A stretch of 64,000 bases of DNA, from NCBI GenBank assembly GCA_028877275.1, contig JAPPFP010000026.1, forward strand, positions 1 to 64,000, in the 5' to 3' direction. The translations under genes were made by a program, and so were the position numbers. Below the pieces are notes generated by a model that saw only the letters and a list, made by a program, of their open reading frames with translations, was not told the origin of the DNA and ran no database searches. Below are positions 33,140 through 41,209 of this stretch, in pieces. The number at the start of each line of letters is the position of its first letter. The stretch's first letter is position 1. This DNA comes from Acidobacteriota bacterium (GTDB taxonomy: Bacteria; Acidobacteriota; Thermoanaerobaculia; Multivoradales; Multivoraceae).

Positions 33140-34330
33140 ATGAACGACATGTCACCCGCCGCCGTCGGCTACATGACCCCGGAGCGAGAGATGCTCCGCC
33201 GGATCGCCCGGGACTTCACGGACAAGGAGGTCCTCCCGGTCGCCAACGAGCTCGACCCGAAGAAGGAGACGATCCCGCAGTCGTTGATCGACCAGATGGG
33301 CGAGCTGGGCTTCTTCGGCATCGTGATCCCGGAGGAGTACGGCGGGGCCGGACTGGGCGCGTTCGAGTACTGCCTGGTCGCCGAGGAGCTGGCCCGGGGC
33401 TGGATGAGCGTGGCGAGCATCATCGCCCGCGGCAACGGGTTCTACCGTTCGATCCCCTTCGACGGCGAGGAACGCCTGAAGCGGATCCGGCTGATGGCCG
33501 AGGGCAAGTACCTCGGCGCGCTCGCCATGTCGGAGCCGGAGGTCGGCTCGGACATCTCGTCGATCACCTGCCGGGCGCGGGTGGAGGACGACCACTGGGT
33601 GATCACCGGCAACAAGTACTGGTGCACGTTCGCGGACGGCGCGAACTTCATCCAGGTCATCGCGCGGACGGAGGGAGATCCGGCGAAGCGCCACGCCGCG
33701 CTGACCGGGATCGGGATCGAGAAGCCGCCCGGCGAGCTGCCGGAGGGCGTCACCGGCTCGCCGATCCCGAAGATCGGCTACCACGGCTGGAAGACGTGGG
33801 AACTCCACTTCGAGAACGTCCGGGTGCCGATCACGAAGCAGCAGCGCGAGTCCAAGGGTCAGGCGTTCTACGGCATGACGCGCGGCCTGCAGACTGCGCG
33901 GGCCCACACCGCGGCGCGGTCGATCGGTCTCGCCCAGGGCGCGCTGGAGCAGGCGATCGCCTACTCGAAGGAGCGCATCCAGTTCCGGCGGCCGATCGCC
34001 GACTTCCAGGCGATCCGTTTCAAGATCGCGAACATGGCGGCCGAGGTCGAGGCGGCGCGCCAGTTGAACTACTCGGTGTGCGCCAAGATCGACACCGGCG
34101 TGTCCTGCGCCAAGGAGGCGGCGATGGTCAAGTACTACGCCGCCGAGATGTCGGAGCGGGTGTGCTCCGACGCGCTGCAGGTCCTGGCCGGCGCCGGCTA
34201 CACGACGGACTACCCGGTGGAGCGCTACTGGCGCGACGCGCGGTTGACGAAGATCTTCGAGGGGACGTCGGAGATCATGCTGAAGATCGTGTCCGACGCG
34301 TTGCTCGGGAAGCCGTCGAGGAGGAGCTGA
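33140..34330 (+). CDS. acyl-CoA dehydrogenase
   Basis: 396 residues from ATG 33140 (MNDMSPAAVGYMTPEREMLRRIARDFTDKEVLPVANELD). Family signatures: GELGFFGIVIPEEYGGAGLGAFEYCLVAEELAR, ALAMSEPEVGSDISSI, WVITGNKYWCTFADGANF, the FAD region QFRRPIADFQAIRFKIANMAAEVEAAR, DALQVLAGAGYTTDYPVERYWRDAR and KIFEGTSEIM carrying the usual catalytic Glu. It oxidises an acyl-CoA to enoyl-CoA in the cytoplasm, passing electrons to ETF. A MmgE/PrpD gene follows 2 bases later, so the two form an operon acting on a short branched or dicarboxylic acyl-CoA. Confidence 0.95.
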   Translation: MNDMSPAAVGYMTPEREMLRRIARDFTDKEVLPVANELDPKKETIPQSLIDQMGELGFFGIVIPEEYGGAGLGAFEYCLVAEELARGWMSVASIIARGNGFYRSIPFDGEERLKRIRLMAEGKYLGALAMSEPEVGSDISSITCRARVEDDHWVITGNKYWCTFADGANFIQVIARTEGDPAKRHAALTGIGIEKPPGELPEGVTGSPIPKIGYHGWKTWELHFENVRVPITKQQRESKGQAFYGMTRGLQTARAHTAARSIGLAQGALEQAIAYSKERIQFRRPIADFQAIRFKIANMAAEVEAARQLNYSVCAKIDTGVSCAKEAAMVKYYAAEMSERVCSDALQVLAGAGYTTDYPVERYWRDARLTKIFEGTSEIMLKIVSDALLGKPSRRS

Positions 34331-34332
34331 CG

Positions 34333-35661
34333 ATGAGACTCGCCAACCATCTTTGGGATCGCTTCGGCGGTCTGACCCTCGACGACATTCCGGAGTCGGC
34401 CCGCACGGTGGCCGGCCAGTGCGTGCTCGACTGGTTCGGTTGCGCGCTCGCCGGCAGCCGGGAGCCGCTGTCCGGGATCCTGCGCGACGAGCTGGGCGGT
34501 CAGGCCGGGCCGTGCTCGATCGTCGGCACGGATCTGCACTGCGCGCCGGGCGTCGCCGCGCTGGTCAACGGAGCGGCCGGGCACGCTCTCGACTTCGACG
34601 ACACCCACAGCATGATGGGCGGGCATCCCACGGTGCCGGTGTTGCCGGCCGCGCTGGCACAGGCTCAGGAGATGGGCGCGAGCGGTGAGCGGTTGCTCGT
34701 CGCCTTCGTCGTCGGCGTGGAAGTGGAGTCGCGGGTCGGTGCCCTGATCGGGGGCGCTGCCTACAGGAAGGGCTGGCATTCGACCTCGACGATCGGCGTC
34801 CACGGCGCCGCGGCGGCGGCGTGCTACCTGCTGGGCGCGAGCAACGAGCAGTTCGCTCACGCGCTTGGCCTGGCGGCGTCCCAGGCCAGCGGCTTGAAGG
34901 CGAACTTCGGGACGATGACCAAGCCGTTCCATGCCGGGCATGCCGCCGAGCGTGGCCTGCTCTCGGCGCGGCTGGCGATGCGGGGCTTCACGTCGAACCC
35001 CGAAGCCGTCGATGGCCGGCAGGGCTACGCCGATGCCGCGGCCGCTGGCCACGAAGAGGTCAAGTGGGAGCGGCTAGAGGAGCAGGACGGCCGCTTTCTG
35101 ATCGAGGACACGCTGTTCAAGTACCACGCCGCCTGCTACCTGACCCACGCGGCGATCGAGTCGGTGGGCCGGTTGCGTCCGCAGTTGGCGGACGCTGGGA
35201 TCTCGGCAGGGGACGTCGAGAAGGCGATCGTCACAGTGCATCCGGGGTTGCTCGATATCTGCGGCATCCCGGAGCCGAAGACCGGGCTGGAGGCGAAGTT
35301 CAGTCTGGTGGCCACGACGTCGCTGGCGATGCTGGGGATCGACACGACGGACACCGGGACGTTCGTCGACGAGACGCTGGACGATCCGGAGGTCGGGCGG
35401 ATGATCGACAAGGTCGAGGTGCGGACCGACCGTGGCTTGGGGCACACTCAGGCCAGAGTGGAGTTGCGGGCGAATGGTCACAGGTTGGAGGAGTTCCACG
35501 ACACCGGCATCCCTGCGACGGACCTGGAGGCCCAGGGCGCGAAGCTGGCGGCGAAGATGACGGGTCTGACGGCGCCGTTGCTGGGGGCGGAGGCTAGTGA
35601 CCGCTTGCGGGAGGCTTCGCTCCACCTGGAGGCGGTCGAGGACCTCCGCGATCTCTGCTGA
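34333..35661 (+). CDS. MmgE/PrpD family protein
   Basis: 442 residues from ATG 34333. Family landmarks: VLDWFGCALAGSREPL, ALVNGAAGHALDFDDTHSMMGGHPTVPVLPAALAQAQ, VGVEVESRVGALIGG, GWHSTSTIGVHGAAAAACYLLGA, KANFGTMTKPFHAGHAAERGLLSARLA and the C-terminal small domain with FSLVATTSLAMLGIDTT. Characterised members are 2-methylcitrate dehydratase, cis-aconitate decarboxylase and relatives. No substrate can be given. It lies directly downstream of the acyl-CoA dehydrogenase. Confidence 0.95.
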   Translation: MRLANHLWDRFGGLTLDDIPESARTVAGQCVLDWFGCALAGSREPLSGILRDELGGQAGPCSIVGTDLHCAPGVAALVNGAAGHALDFDDTHSMMGGHPTVPVLPAALAQAQEMGASGERLLVAFVVGVEVESRVGALIGGAAYRKGWHSTSTIGVHGAAAAACYLLGASNEQFAHALGLAASQASGLKANFGTMTKPFHAGHAAERGLLSARLAMRGFTSNPEAVDGRQGYADAAAAGHEEVKWERLEEQDGRFLIEDTLFKYHAACYLTHAAIESVGRLRPQLADAGISAGDVEKAIVTVHPGLLDICGIPEPKTGLEAKFSLVATTSLAMLGIDTTDTGTFVDETLDDPEVGRMIDKVEVRTDRGLGHTQARVELRANGHRLEEFHDTGIPATDLEAQGAKLAAKMTGLTAPLLGAEASDRLREASLHLEAVEDLRDLC

Positions 35662-35666
35662 GTGTC

Positions 35667-35697
35667 GGTGTGCCGGCCTTCTGGCCGGCATCCGGGC
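35667..35697 (-). repeat. dispersed hairpin repeat, copy 6 (short form, reversed)
   Basis: TGCCGGCC-TTCT-GGCCGGCA (35671-35690) is the reverse complement of the hairpin in copy 2, with a degenerate tail (TCGGTGTG) on its left. It follows the MmgE/PrpD stop by 10 bases. Confidence 0.7.
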
Positions 35698-35843
35698 GAT
35701 GCCGCGAGGTGGCTTGAGGGACTACGCCGCCACGCGAGGGCTTCCCGAGCGGGAATCCGTCCTGTAGAGTTCTCTGTTCGCTACACTGCCGCCATCGCGG
35801 CTGTGACAAGACGACGAACTACCGCCCCCGGAGGTACTCCGAC

Positions 35844-36185
35844 ATGAGCGGACCGCCTGGTTGGCGTATCACGGTCGACATCGAGGCGCATCAAGAGGAC
35901 GGCGAGTGGGTCGCCACCTGTCCGGACCTCGGCTTGGCCAGTCAGGGAGCTACGCTGGACGAGGCCTTGGAGATGCTGCAAGAGGCGACGGTCCCCTTCT
36001 TTGAAACGAGCGACGAACTGGGAATCCTGGCCGAAGAGCTGGTCAAGAAGGGACTTCTGACGCGCGATCTGGCCCCCCACTTCAGGTTCGAGGTCACCAC
36101 GTCGGCGCCGCCGCGCCGCGCGACCGATGGCGGGCCCCCGACGCTCCTCGAGTTGCCGCTGAATGGCCAGGTTGCCCTCGTCTAA
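35844..36185 (+). CDS. hicB: HicB-like antitoxin
   Basis: 113 residues from ATG 35844. The HicB fold is shown by ITVDIEAHQEDGEWVATCPDLGLASQGATLDEALEMLQEATVPFFETSDELG. 'Gg.va.cPdlp..s.G.T.eEAl...eea...' is the classical pattern, and the tail is polar. HicB neutralises the HicA mRNA interferase by covering its double-stranded-RNA-binding face. The following hicA frame is broken (36163-36387), so this antitoxin has no working partner here. Confidence 0.82.
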   Translation: MSGPPGWRITVDIEAHQEDGEWVATCPDLGLASQGATLDEALEMLQEATVPFFETSDELGILAEELVKKGLLTRDLAPHFRFEVTTSAPPRRATDGGPPTLLELPLNGQVALV

Positions 36186-36387
36186 GGCCCAGCCGCGAGA
36201 GTTGGTGCCCGTCTTGGAGCGACTCGGCCTACAGACAGATCCGGCTGAAGGGGGCGCACCGGCCCCTGTTCCAGAGTGTGATGGCTATAGGCTAAACTCC
36301 TGGCCGACCGAGGGGCTAGAACGTGGCTCCCGGCTCGCTCGGAGGCGTCAGCCATCGATGGCCGACTTTGGCGAGAGTTCGACGTGA
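36163..36387 (+). pseudogene. degraded hicA toxin gene
   Basis: The frame starts inside hicB with MARLPSSKAQPRELVPVLERLGL, the usual HicA opening. After about 25 residues it becomes Pro- and Glu-rich and ends without the catalytic His. In another frame the next bases encode IRLKGAHRPLFQ, which resembles the 'r.kGSHr.f' HicA catalytic segment. This indicates a frameshift near 36,235. The toxin is therefore inactive. Confidence 0.7.
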
Positions 36388-36884
36388 ATCCTGGTCTGTT
36401 GACCGACGCTGATCAGAAGGAGGCGCTATCGCGCGTCTATGCACTGGCTGTCGCTGCTCGGGCTGGTTGTACGACCGCCTATCCCGACTTTGATCGCGAT
36501 GGTGTGGATCTCGTGATTCAGTCCGGAATGGCCATGCGGCCAGCTATTGGGGTTCAGTTGAAAGCTACGTCACAACACCTGGCTGAGGATGATAGCTATC
36601 TGAGGTTCCGGTTGAAGCGCCGAAACTATGACCTGCTACGAGAGGAGACACAGACGCCTCGTGTTCTCGTCGTGCTTCAGTTGCCGGCCGATCGAGAGCA
36701 GTGGTTGACAATAACGGAAGACGACCTCGTACTGCGGTATCGGGCGTACTGGCTGAGCCTGCGCGGGAGCGAGGACACGACGAATAGTACTTCCGTAACA
36801 GTAAGTATTCCCAAGGCAAACCTCTTCAATGTTGAAAGCCTAGATTTGCTCCTTGAGCGGTCGATGAGAGGAACCCTCGAATGA
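36384..36884 (+). CDS. DUF4365 domain protein, PD-(D/E)XK nuclease-like
   Basis: 166 residues from GTG 36384. The DUF4365 pattern is visible: QKEALSRVYALAVAARAGCTTAYPDFDRDGVDLVIQSG, PAIGVQLKATSQHL, then a strand-rich core with YDLLREETQTPRVLVVLQLPADREQWLTITEDDLVLRYRAYWLSLRG. Asp42 and Gln58-x-Lys60 form the D...QxK signature of restriction-endonuclease-like nucleases, the same kind of motif as in the giant STAND protein at 2.7 kb. DUF4365 proteins often occur in phage-defence contexts. The stop overlaps the next gene's ATG in ATGA. Confidence 0.85.
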   Translation: MNPGLLTDADQKEALSRVYALAVAARAGCTTAYPDFDRDGVDLVIQSGMAMRPAIGVQLKATSQHLAEDDSYLRFRLKRRNYDLLREETQTPRVLVVLQLPADREQWLTITEDDLVLRYRAYWLSLRGSEDTTNSTSVTVSIPKANLFNVESLDLLLERSMRGTLE

Positions 36885-38038
36885 AGGCCCATATTCACGA
36901 CAAGTCGGCTCTTATGGAGATTTCACCTCTGTCCTTGGCGGCCTATGCTCGTGCATCTGGCTGGCGGAAGACGGGCGAGTACGGCCAGTCTTCGGACGTC
37001 TACGATGCTGACGATCTGCCTGAGATCATTCTGCCGAGGCACAGGCGGTTGGGCGACTATGCGAGCGTTGTGTCCCGAGTTGTTCAGATCTTCGCTGAGC
37101 GTTCCGAGACTGATGAGCTTACGCTCTATAGCGACCTCATGACGGCCGATCGGGATGTGGTTCGTGTGCGGGCTGTTGGAGCAGAGGATGGGTCGGTCTC
37201 GGCCGAAGAGGGCATTGGCCTTGTCTGCGGGACGCGAGACATGTTGTTGGCTGCCGCCTGCTCGCTACGCGAGCCTCGGCCAGTCTACCGTCTTGGTGCC
37301 AACAAGGAAGCCATGGAGTACTTGCGCAGGTCCCGCTTGGGTCAGACTGAGCAGGGGAGCTTTGTTGTGCGGCTCTTGGGTCCTGTGGTCCTGCCTCCTT
37401 TGCAGACGTCTCTTGAGGGAATGCCTGTAGAGGATCCGATTGAGCGACGAATAGCAAGGCGTTTGGTGGCGGTTCTAGAAGCTGTCCGGCGTGCGACGGA
37501 GAGTGTCGTTGGGGGCGCTTCGGACGCCTTCTCGGAGGCAATGAACGAGGGAGTAAGTGCGAATCTGTGCGAAGCTCTGGAGAGCCTAGTCTCTCCATTT
37601 CAGGGGCTGGATGTCAGTGTAAGTTGGGCTCGAACGTATCCCGCGCGTGAGGCGCGCCGCGTGGTCCGCTTTTCCGACTGCGACGCACCGATACTCCGAC
37701 AGGCCGCTCTTAGATTCCGGGAGCAGGGCCCGCGGCCGGATACGCAGCTAGTGGGCTTCGTGGGCCTTCTGAAGCGGGCGCAGTCAGATGTGGAAGGAAC
37801 GATCTCGTTGCGCGCGACGATCGACGACAGAGTACAGTCAGTTTCGGTGGTGCTAAGTCAGTCGGACTATCAGCAAGCCATACGAGCGCACGAGCACAGG
37901 TCGTTGGTGATGCTGAATGGGGATCTTGAGCGGTACGGTGAGCGATGGCGTCTATTGAATCCCGCGATTGTCAATGTGCTCTCGTTGCCGGACGTGCCAG
38001 AAGAAGGAGAAGAGAGTCCGACCAGCCGACCGCAGTAG
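36881..38038 (+). CDS. DUF4365-coupled protein, function unknown
   Basis: 385 residues from ATG 36881, coupled to the nuclease-like gene. It is soluble, with no signal peptide. Distinct pieces are SLAAYARASGWRKTGEYG near the N-terminus, ADDLPEIILPRHRRLGDYASVVSRVVQIFAERS, LYSDLMTADRDVVRVR, GTRDMLLAAACSLREPRPVYRLG, RLGQTEQGSFVVRLLGPVVLPPL, EGVSANLCEALESLVSPFQGLDVSVSWA, and a C-terminal small beta domain LVGFVGLLKRAQSDVEGTISLRATIDDR ending GDLERYGERWRLLNPA. The pieces look like a conserved family, but it has no domain name I can give. Coupling implies a two-protein system, perhaps sensor or regulator plus nuclease. Codon use is less GC-rich than in resident neighbours. Confidence 0.8.
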   Translation: MKAHIHDKSALMEISPLSLAAYARASGWRKTGEYGQSSDVYDADDLPEIILPRHRRLGDYASVVSRVVQIFAERSETDELTLYSDLMTADRDVVRVRAVGAEDGSVSAEEGIGLVCGTRDMLLAAACSLREPRPVYRLGANKEAMEYLRRSRLGQTEQGSFVVRLLGPVVLPPLQTSLEGMPVEDPIERRIARRLVAVLEAVRRATESVVGGASDAFSEAMNEGVSANLCEALESLVSPFQGLDVSVSWARTYPAREARRVVRFSDCDAPILRQAALRFREQGPRPDTQLVGFVGLLKRAQSDVEGTISLRATIDDRVQSVSVVLSQSDYQQAIRAHEHRSLVMLNGDLERYGERWRLLNPAIVNVLSLPDVPEEGEESPTSRPQ

Positions 38039-38260
38039 TCGGCTTTGCGTTGTTCGGGTGGAACTGCCGAGGATGCGGGTGCAGGAAGTCCTAGTGGCTC
38101 TAGGCTCGTCGGGCTGGCACTTGGCGAAACGTAGCAGCCAGGCGCTTTCGAGCCGCTCCCGAGGGATCTTGGGATTGACCCTTAGCGCCTTTTCCGCGAC
38201 GTTCCTCCTGTTCACGGTTTTGTCACGTTCCTTCACTTCGAACAACGCCTGCGTGTCGTC

Positions 38261-39763
38261 CTACCCCTCGATCCCCCCGATGCACATGTACTTGATCTCG
38301 AGGTAGTCGTCGAGCCCGTACTTGGACCCTTCGCGGCCGTGGCCGGACTCCTTCATGCCGCCGAAGGGGGCCATCTCGTTGGAGATGATGCCTTCGTTGA
38401 TGCCGACGATGCCGTACTCCAGCGCCTCGCTGACGCGCCAGATGCGGCCGACGTCGCGGGCGTAGAAGTAGCTGGCCAGGCCAAACTCGGTGTCGTTGGC
38501 CATGGCGATGGCTTCCTCTTCGGTGCTGAACTTCATCAGCGGCGCGATGGGGCCGAAGATCTCTTCGCGGAAGACGCGCATGTCGTCCGTGACGCCGGTG
38601 AGGATCGTGGGTTGGACGAAGCACTCGCCCAGATCCGATTGACCGCCGCCGATCTCGACGGTGGCGCCCCGGTCGACCGCGTCGGTGACGCGGCTGGTCA
38701 CGTTCGCGACGGCCTCGGTGCTGATCAGCGGGCCGACGGTGACGCCGTCCTCGGTGCCGTCGCCCATCTTGATCCCGGCCACCGCGGCGGCGAGCTTCTC
38801 GGCGAACTCGTCGTAGACGCCTTCCTGGACCAGGATGCGGTTGGCGCAGACGCAGGTCTGGCCGGCGTTGCGGAACTTGCAGATCATGGCGCCGGCCACC
38901 GCCGCGTCCAGGTCGGCGTCGTCGAACACGATGAAGGGCGCGTTGCCGCCGAGTTCCATCGACATCCGCTTCATCGTGCCCGCGCATTGAGACATGAGCA
39001 GCTTGCCCACCGCGGTGGAGCCCGTGAAGGTGAGCTTGCGGACCGTGGGGTTGGATGTCAGCTCCCTGCCGATCTCCTCGGTCTGGCCGCAGAGGATGTT
39101 GATCACGCCGGGCGGGATGCCCGCCCGCTCGGCCAGCTCGGCCAGCGCGTTGGCTGAGAGGGGCGTCTCGTTGGCCGGCTTGCAGACCACGGTGCAGCCG
39201 GCGGCGAGGGCCGGTGCGATCTTGCGCGCGAGCATGGCGTTGGGGAAGTTCCAGGGCGTGATGCAGGCGACCACTCCGACCGGTTGCTTGATGGTGACGA
39301 CGCGCTTGTCGTTGGCGGGCTGGGGGATCGTGTCGCCGTACACCCGCTTGGCCTCTTCGGCGAACCACTCGACGTAGCTGGCGCCGTAGGCGATCTCCCC
39401 GCGGGCCTCGAAGAGGGGCTTGCCCTGTTCCGCGGTCATCATCCGGGCCAGGTCTTCCTGGGCCTCCATCATCAGGTCGAACCAGCGGCGCAGCAGCGCG
39501 GCGCGCTCCTTGGCGGTGGTCTGCCGCCACTGCTCGAAGGCCCTTCCGGCCGCCTCGATGGCGCGCTTCGTTTCGGCGCCGCCGCAGCAGGCGACCTCGG
39601 CCAGGGTCTCGCCGTTGGCCGGGTTCTCGACGGCGAAGGTCTCGCCGGAGTCCGCGTCGACCCACTGGCCGTCGATGTAGGCCTGGGCTCGAAGCAGACC
39701 GGGGTCGGCCAACTCGATGCGGTCGGCCGGGGCTTGGGTGGCTACGGAGGCGGCAGTAGTCAT
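38261..39763 (-). CDS. NAD(P)-dependent succinate-semialdehyde-type aldehyde dehydrogenase
   Basis: 500 residues from ATG 39763 (MTTAASVATQAP), with AAGGGAG upstream; GTG 39781 is an in-frame alternative but overlaps that site. Aldehyde dehydrogenase marks: ACITPWNFPNAMLARKIAPALAAGCTVVCKPANETPLSA (NAD site), LTFTGSTAVGKLLM, catalytic Glu in MSMELGGNAPFIVFDDADLDAAV, catalytic Cys in NAGQTCVCANRILV, and FGGMKESGHGREGSKYGLDDYLEIKY at the end. The GabD-like subgroup oxidises succinate semialdehyde to succinate. A C26 amidohydrolase of the PuuD type is also in the window (61 kb), but not adjacent. Confidence 0.93.
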   Translation of the reverse strand: MTTAASVATQAPADRIELADPGLLRAQAYIDGQWVDADSGETFAVENPANGETLAEVACCGGAETKRAIEAAGRAFEQWRQTTAKERAALLRRWFDLMMEAQEDLARMMTAEQGKPLFEARGEIAYGASYVEWFAEEAKRVYGDTIPQPANDKRVVTIKQPVGVVACITPWNFPNAMLARKIAPALAAGCTVVCKPANETPLSANALAELAERAGIPPGVINILCGQTEEIGRELTSNPTVRKLTFTGSTAVGKLLMSQCAGTMKRMSMELGGNAPFIVFDDADLDAAVAGAMICKFRNAGQTCVCANRILVQEGVYDEFAEKLAAAVAGIKMGDGTEDGVTVGPLISTEAVANVTSRVTDAVDRGATVEIGGGQSDLGECFVQPTILTGVTDDMRVFREEIFGPIAPLMKFSTEEEAIAMANDTEFGLASYFYARDVGRIWRVSEALEYGIVGINEGIISNEMAPFGGMKESGHGREGSKYGLDDYLEIKYMCIGGIEG

Positions 39764-39844
39764 GGGCGTCACTCCCTTCACAGTTGGCGCGGTCGATCAA
39801 TCCTAAGATGTATCAGCCCGCTGGTCGGGTCACCTGGAGACGCG

Positions 39845-41080
39845 ATGGTCCGTTTGTCCGACATGCCCGAGGTTGAAGCCGCCCACCTGGTGGCGAAGGA
39901 GTGCGTGCCGTTCGCGACGCGACCCTGGGTGGAGGGTCCGCCACTGGCGGAGCGGCGGGTGGCGCTGGTGACGTCCGCCGGCCTGCACCGCGTGGGCGAT
40001 CGCGCCTTCTCGACGGTCGACCTGAGCTACCGGGTGATCCCGGGCTCGATCCCGACGAGCGACCTGACGATGACCCACTCGTCCGTTCACTTCGATCGGA
40101 CCGGCTTCCGCGAGGACGTGAACGTCGTGTTCCCGCTCGACCGCCTGCGGGAACTGGAGAGCGAGGGGGAGATCGGATCGGTCGCCGACTACCACTACTC
40201 GCTGATGGGCGCGGGCTGGCCGCCGGAAGCGATCGAGGACACGATGCGCGAGATCGCCGCACGTCTCAGGGAGGACGGAGTGGAGGCGGTCTGCCTCTGT
40301 CCCGTGTGACCGAACTGCAGCCGCGCCGTGGGCGCGGCGGGTCACTTCCTCGAAGACGAAGGCATCGCGACGACGGGCATCAGCCTGGTGCGGAAGAACA
40401 CGGAGCGGATGGAACTGCCCCGGTTCCTGTGGGTGCCGTTCGAGCTGGGACGTCCCTTCGGCGCGCCCCGCGAGCCGGACTTCCAGCGCAGCGTCCTGCG
40501 CGCGGCGCTCGGGCTGCTGGAGCGGCGCGACGGTCCCGTCATCCTGGAGGACTTTCCGGACGACGCTCCCGACGGCGACGACGACGGCTCCGCGTGGTCC
40601 TGCCCGGTTTCGTTCGCCGGAGCCGCCGCGGAGGACGGGGGCCTGGTCGGCGAGGTCCTGGCGGAGTTGCGCCGCCTCGCTCCCTGGCAGGAGACGTACG
40701 CGGCGCAACGCGGCCGGTCCGCGCCGGCGGCGAGCGGTCTGAGCCACGAGCAGATCGTGCGCGGACTGGGCGAACTCGCCGGCGGCGCCAGGGATCCCTC
40801 CGTCGCCACGAACCTGCCGCTGCCGGAATGGGTGCGCCTGGGCCGCGACGACTTGCGCACCTGGTACATGGAGGCGGCCCAGGGCCGTCCCGGCCGCGCG
40901 ACTTCGCTCGAGCTGCGGGACTGGTTCTGGCGCGAGACGGCGTTGGCGCGACTGATCGGCGCCGCCGGCGTACGGCTCGCCGGCTCGGAGCACCCGGCCC
41001 TCCACATGTTCGGCCGCCGCGCCATGGTCCCCCGCGTCTACATGGACGACCTGATGCCCGGCGTCGAGCCGTATGTCTAG
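39845..41080 (+). CDS. glycine/betaine/sarcosine/D-proline reductase-type selenoprotein B with in-frame UGA (selenocysteine)
   Basis: One frame of 411 residues from ATG 39845 (GGAG upstream) to 41080, interrupted only by TGA at 40307-40309 (codon 155). Upstream residues (WVEGPPLAERRVALVTSAGLHRVGDRAF, SYRVIPGSIPTSDLTMTHSSVHFDRTGF, VNVVFPLDRLRELESEGEIGSVADYHYSLMG) are typical of GrdB/PrdB-like proteins. The UGA falls in CLCPV-U-PNCSRAVGA, giving a U-x-x-C redox motif, as in this family. After it, the same protein continues (AGHFLEDEGIATTGISLVRKNTERMELPRFLWVPFELGRPFGAP). A SECIS-like hairpin follows the UGA directly. Ordinary stop reading would produce two fragments with no separate ribosome site. 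It is divergent from the aldehyde dehydrogenase. Confidence 0.85.
40306..40345 (+). promoter_or_regulatory. bacterial SECIS-like hairpin at the UGA codon
   Basis: A base stem GTGACC (40306-40311) / GGTCAC (40340-40345) includes the UGA itself. After an asymmetric internal loop, a 7-base-pair upper stem GCCGCGC (40320-40326) / GCGCGGC (40332-40338) carries the 5-base loop CGTGG. The loop starts 17 bases after the UGA and has G at its second position. This fits the published bacterial SECIS model (apical loop 16-37 bases from UGA, short loop with G among its first two bases). It lies within the coding frame, as bacterial SECIS elements do. Confidence 0.75.
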
Positions 41081-41108
41081 TAACTGGCACCGTGCAACGA
41101 CAGCGCTT

Positions 41109-41145
41109 CACACTGGGTGCGCCGGCGTCCCCGCCGGCATCCGGC
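41109..41145 (-). repeat. dispersed hairpin repeat, copy 7 (reversed)
   Basis: CACTGGGTGC followed by GCCGGCG-TCCC-CGCCGGC (41121-41138) is the reverse complement of the tail and last hairpin of the full copies. It lies between the selenoprotein stop and the Liv operon. Confidence 0.87.
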
Positions 41146-41209
41146 GCTAGCATCGCCGCATGAACGTCGAGAGCGAGACGCGAGACACGGGCCAGCAGGG
41201 GGAGTCACC

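Noticed and set aside
40328..41080. The part after the UGA as a separate gene
   Set aside because: The only nearby start (GTG 40328) lies inside the hairpin loop without a ribosome site, and the two parts make one family-length protein; UGA read-through is the simpler explanation.
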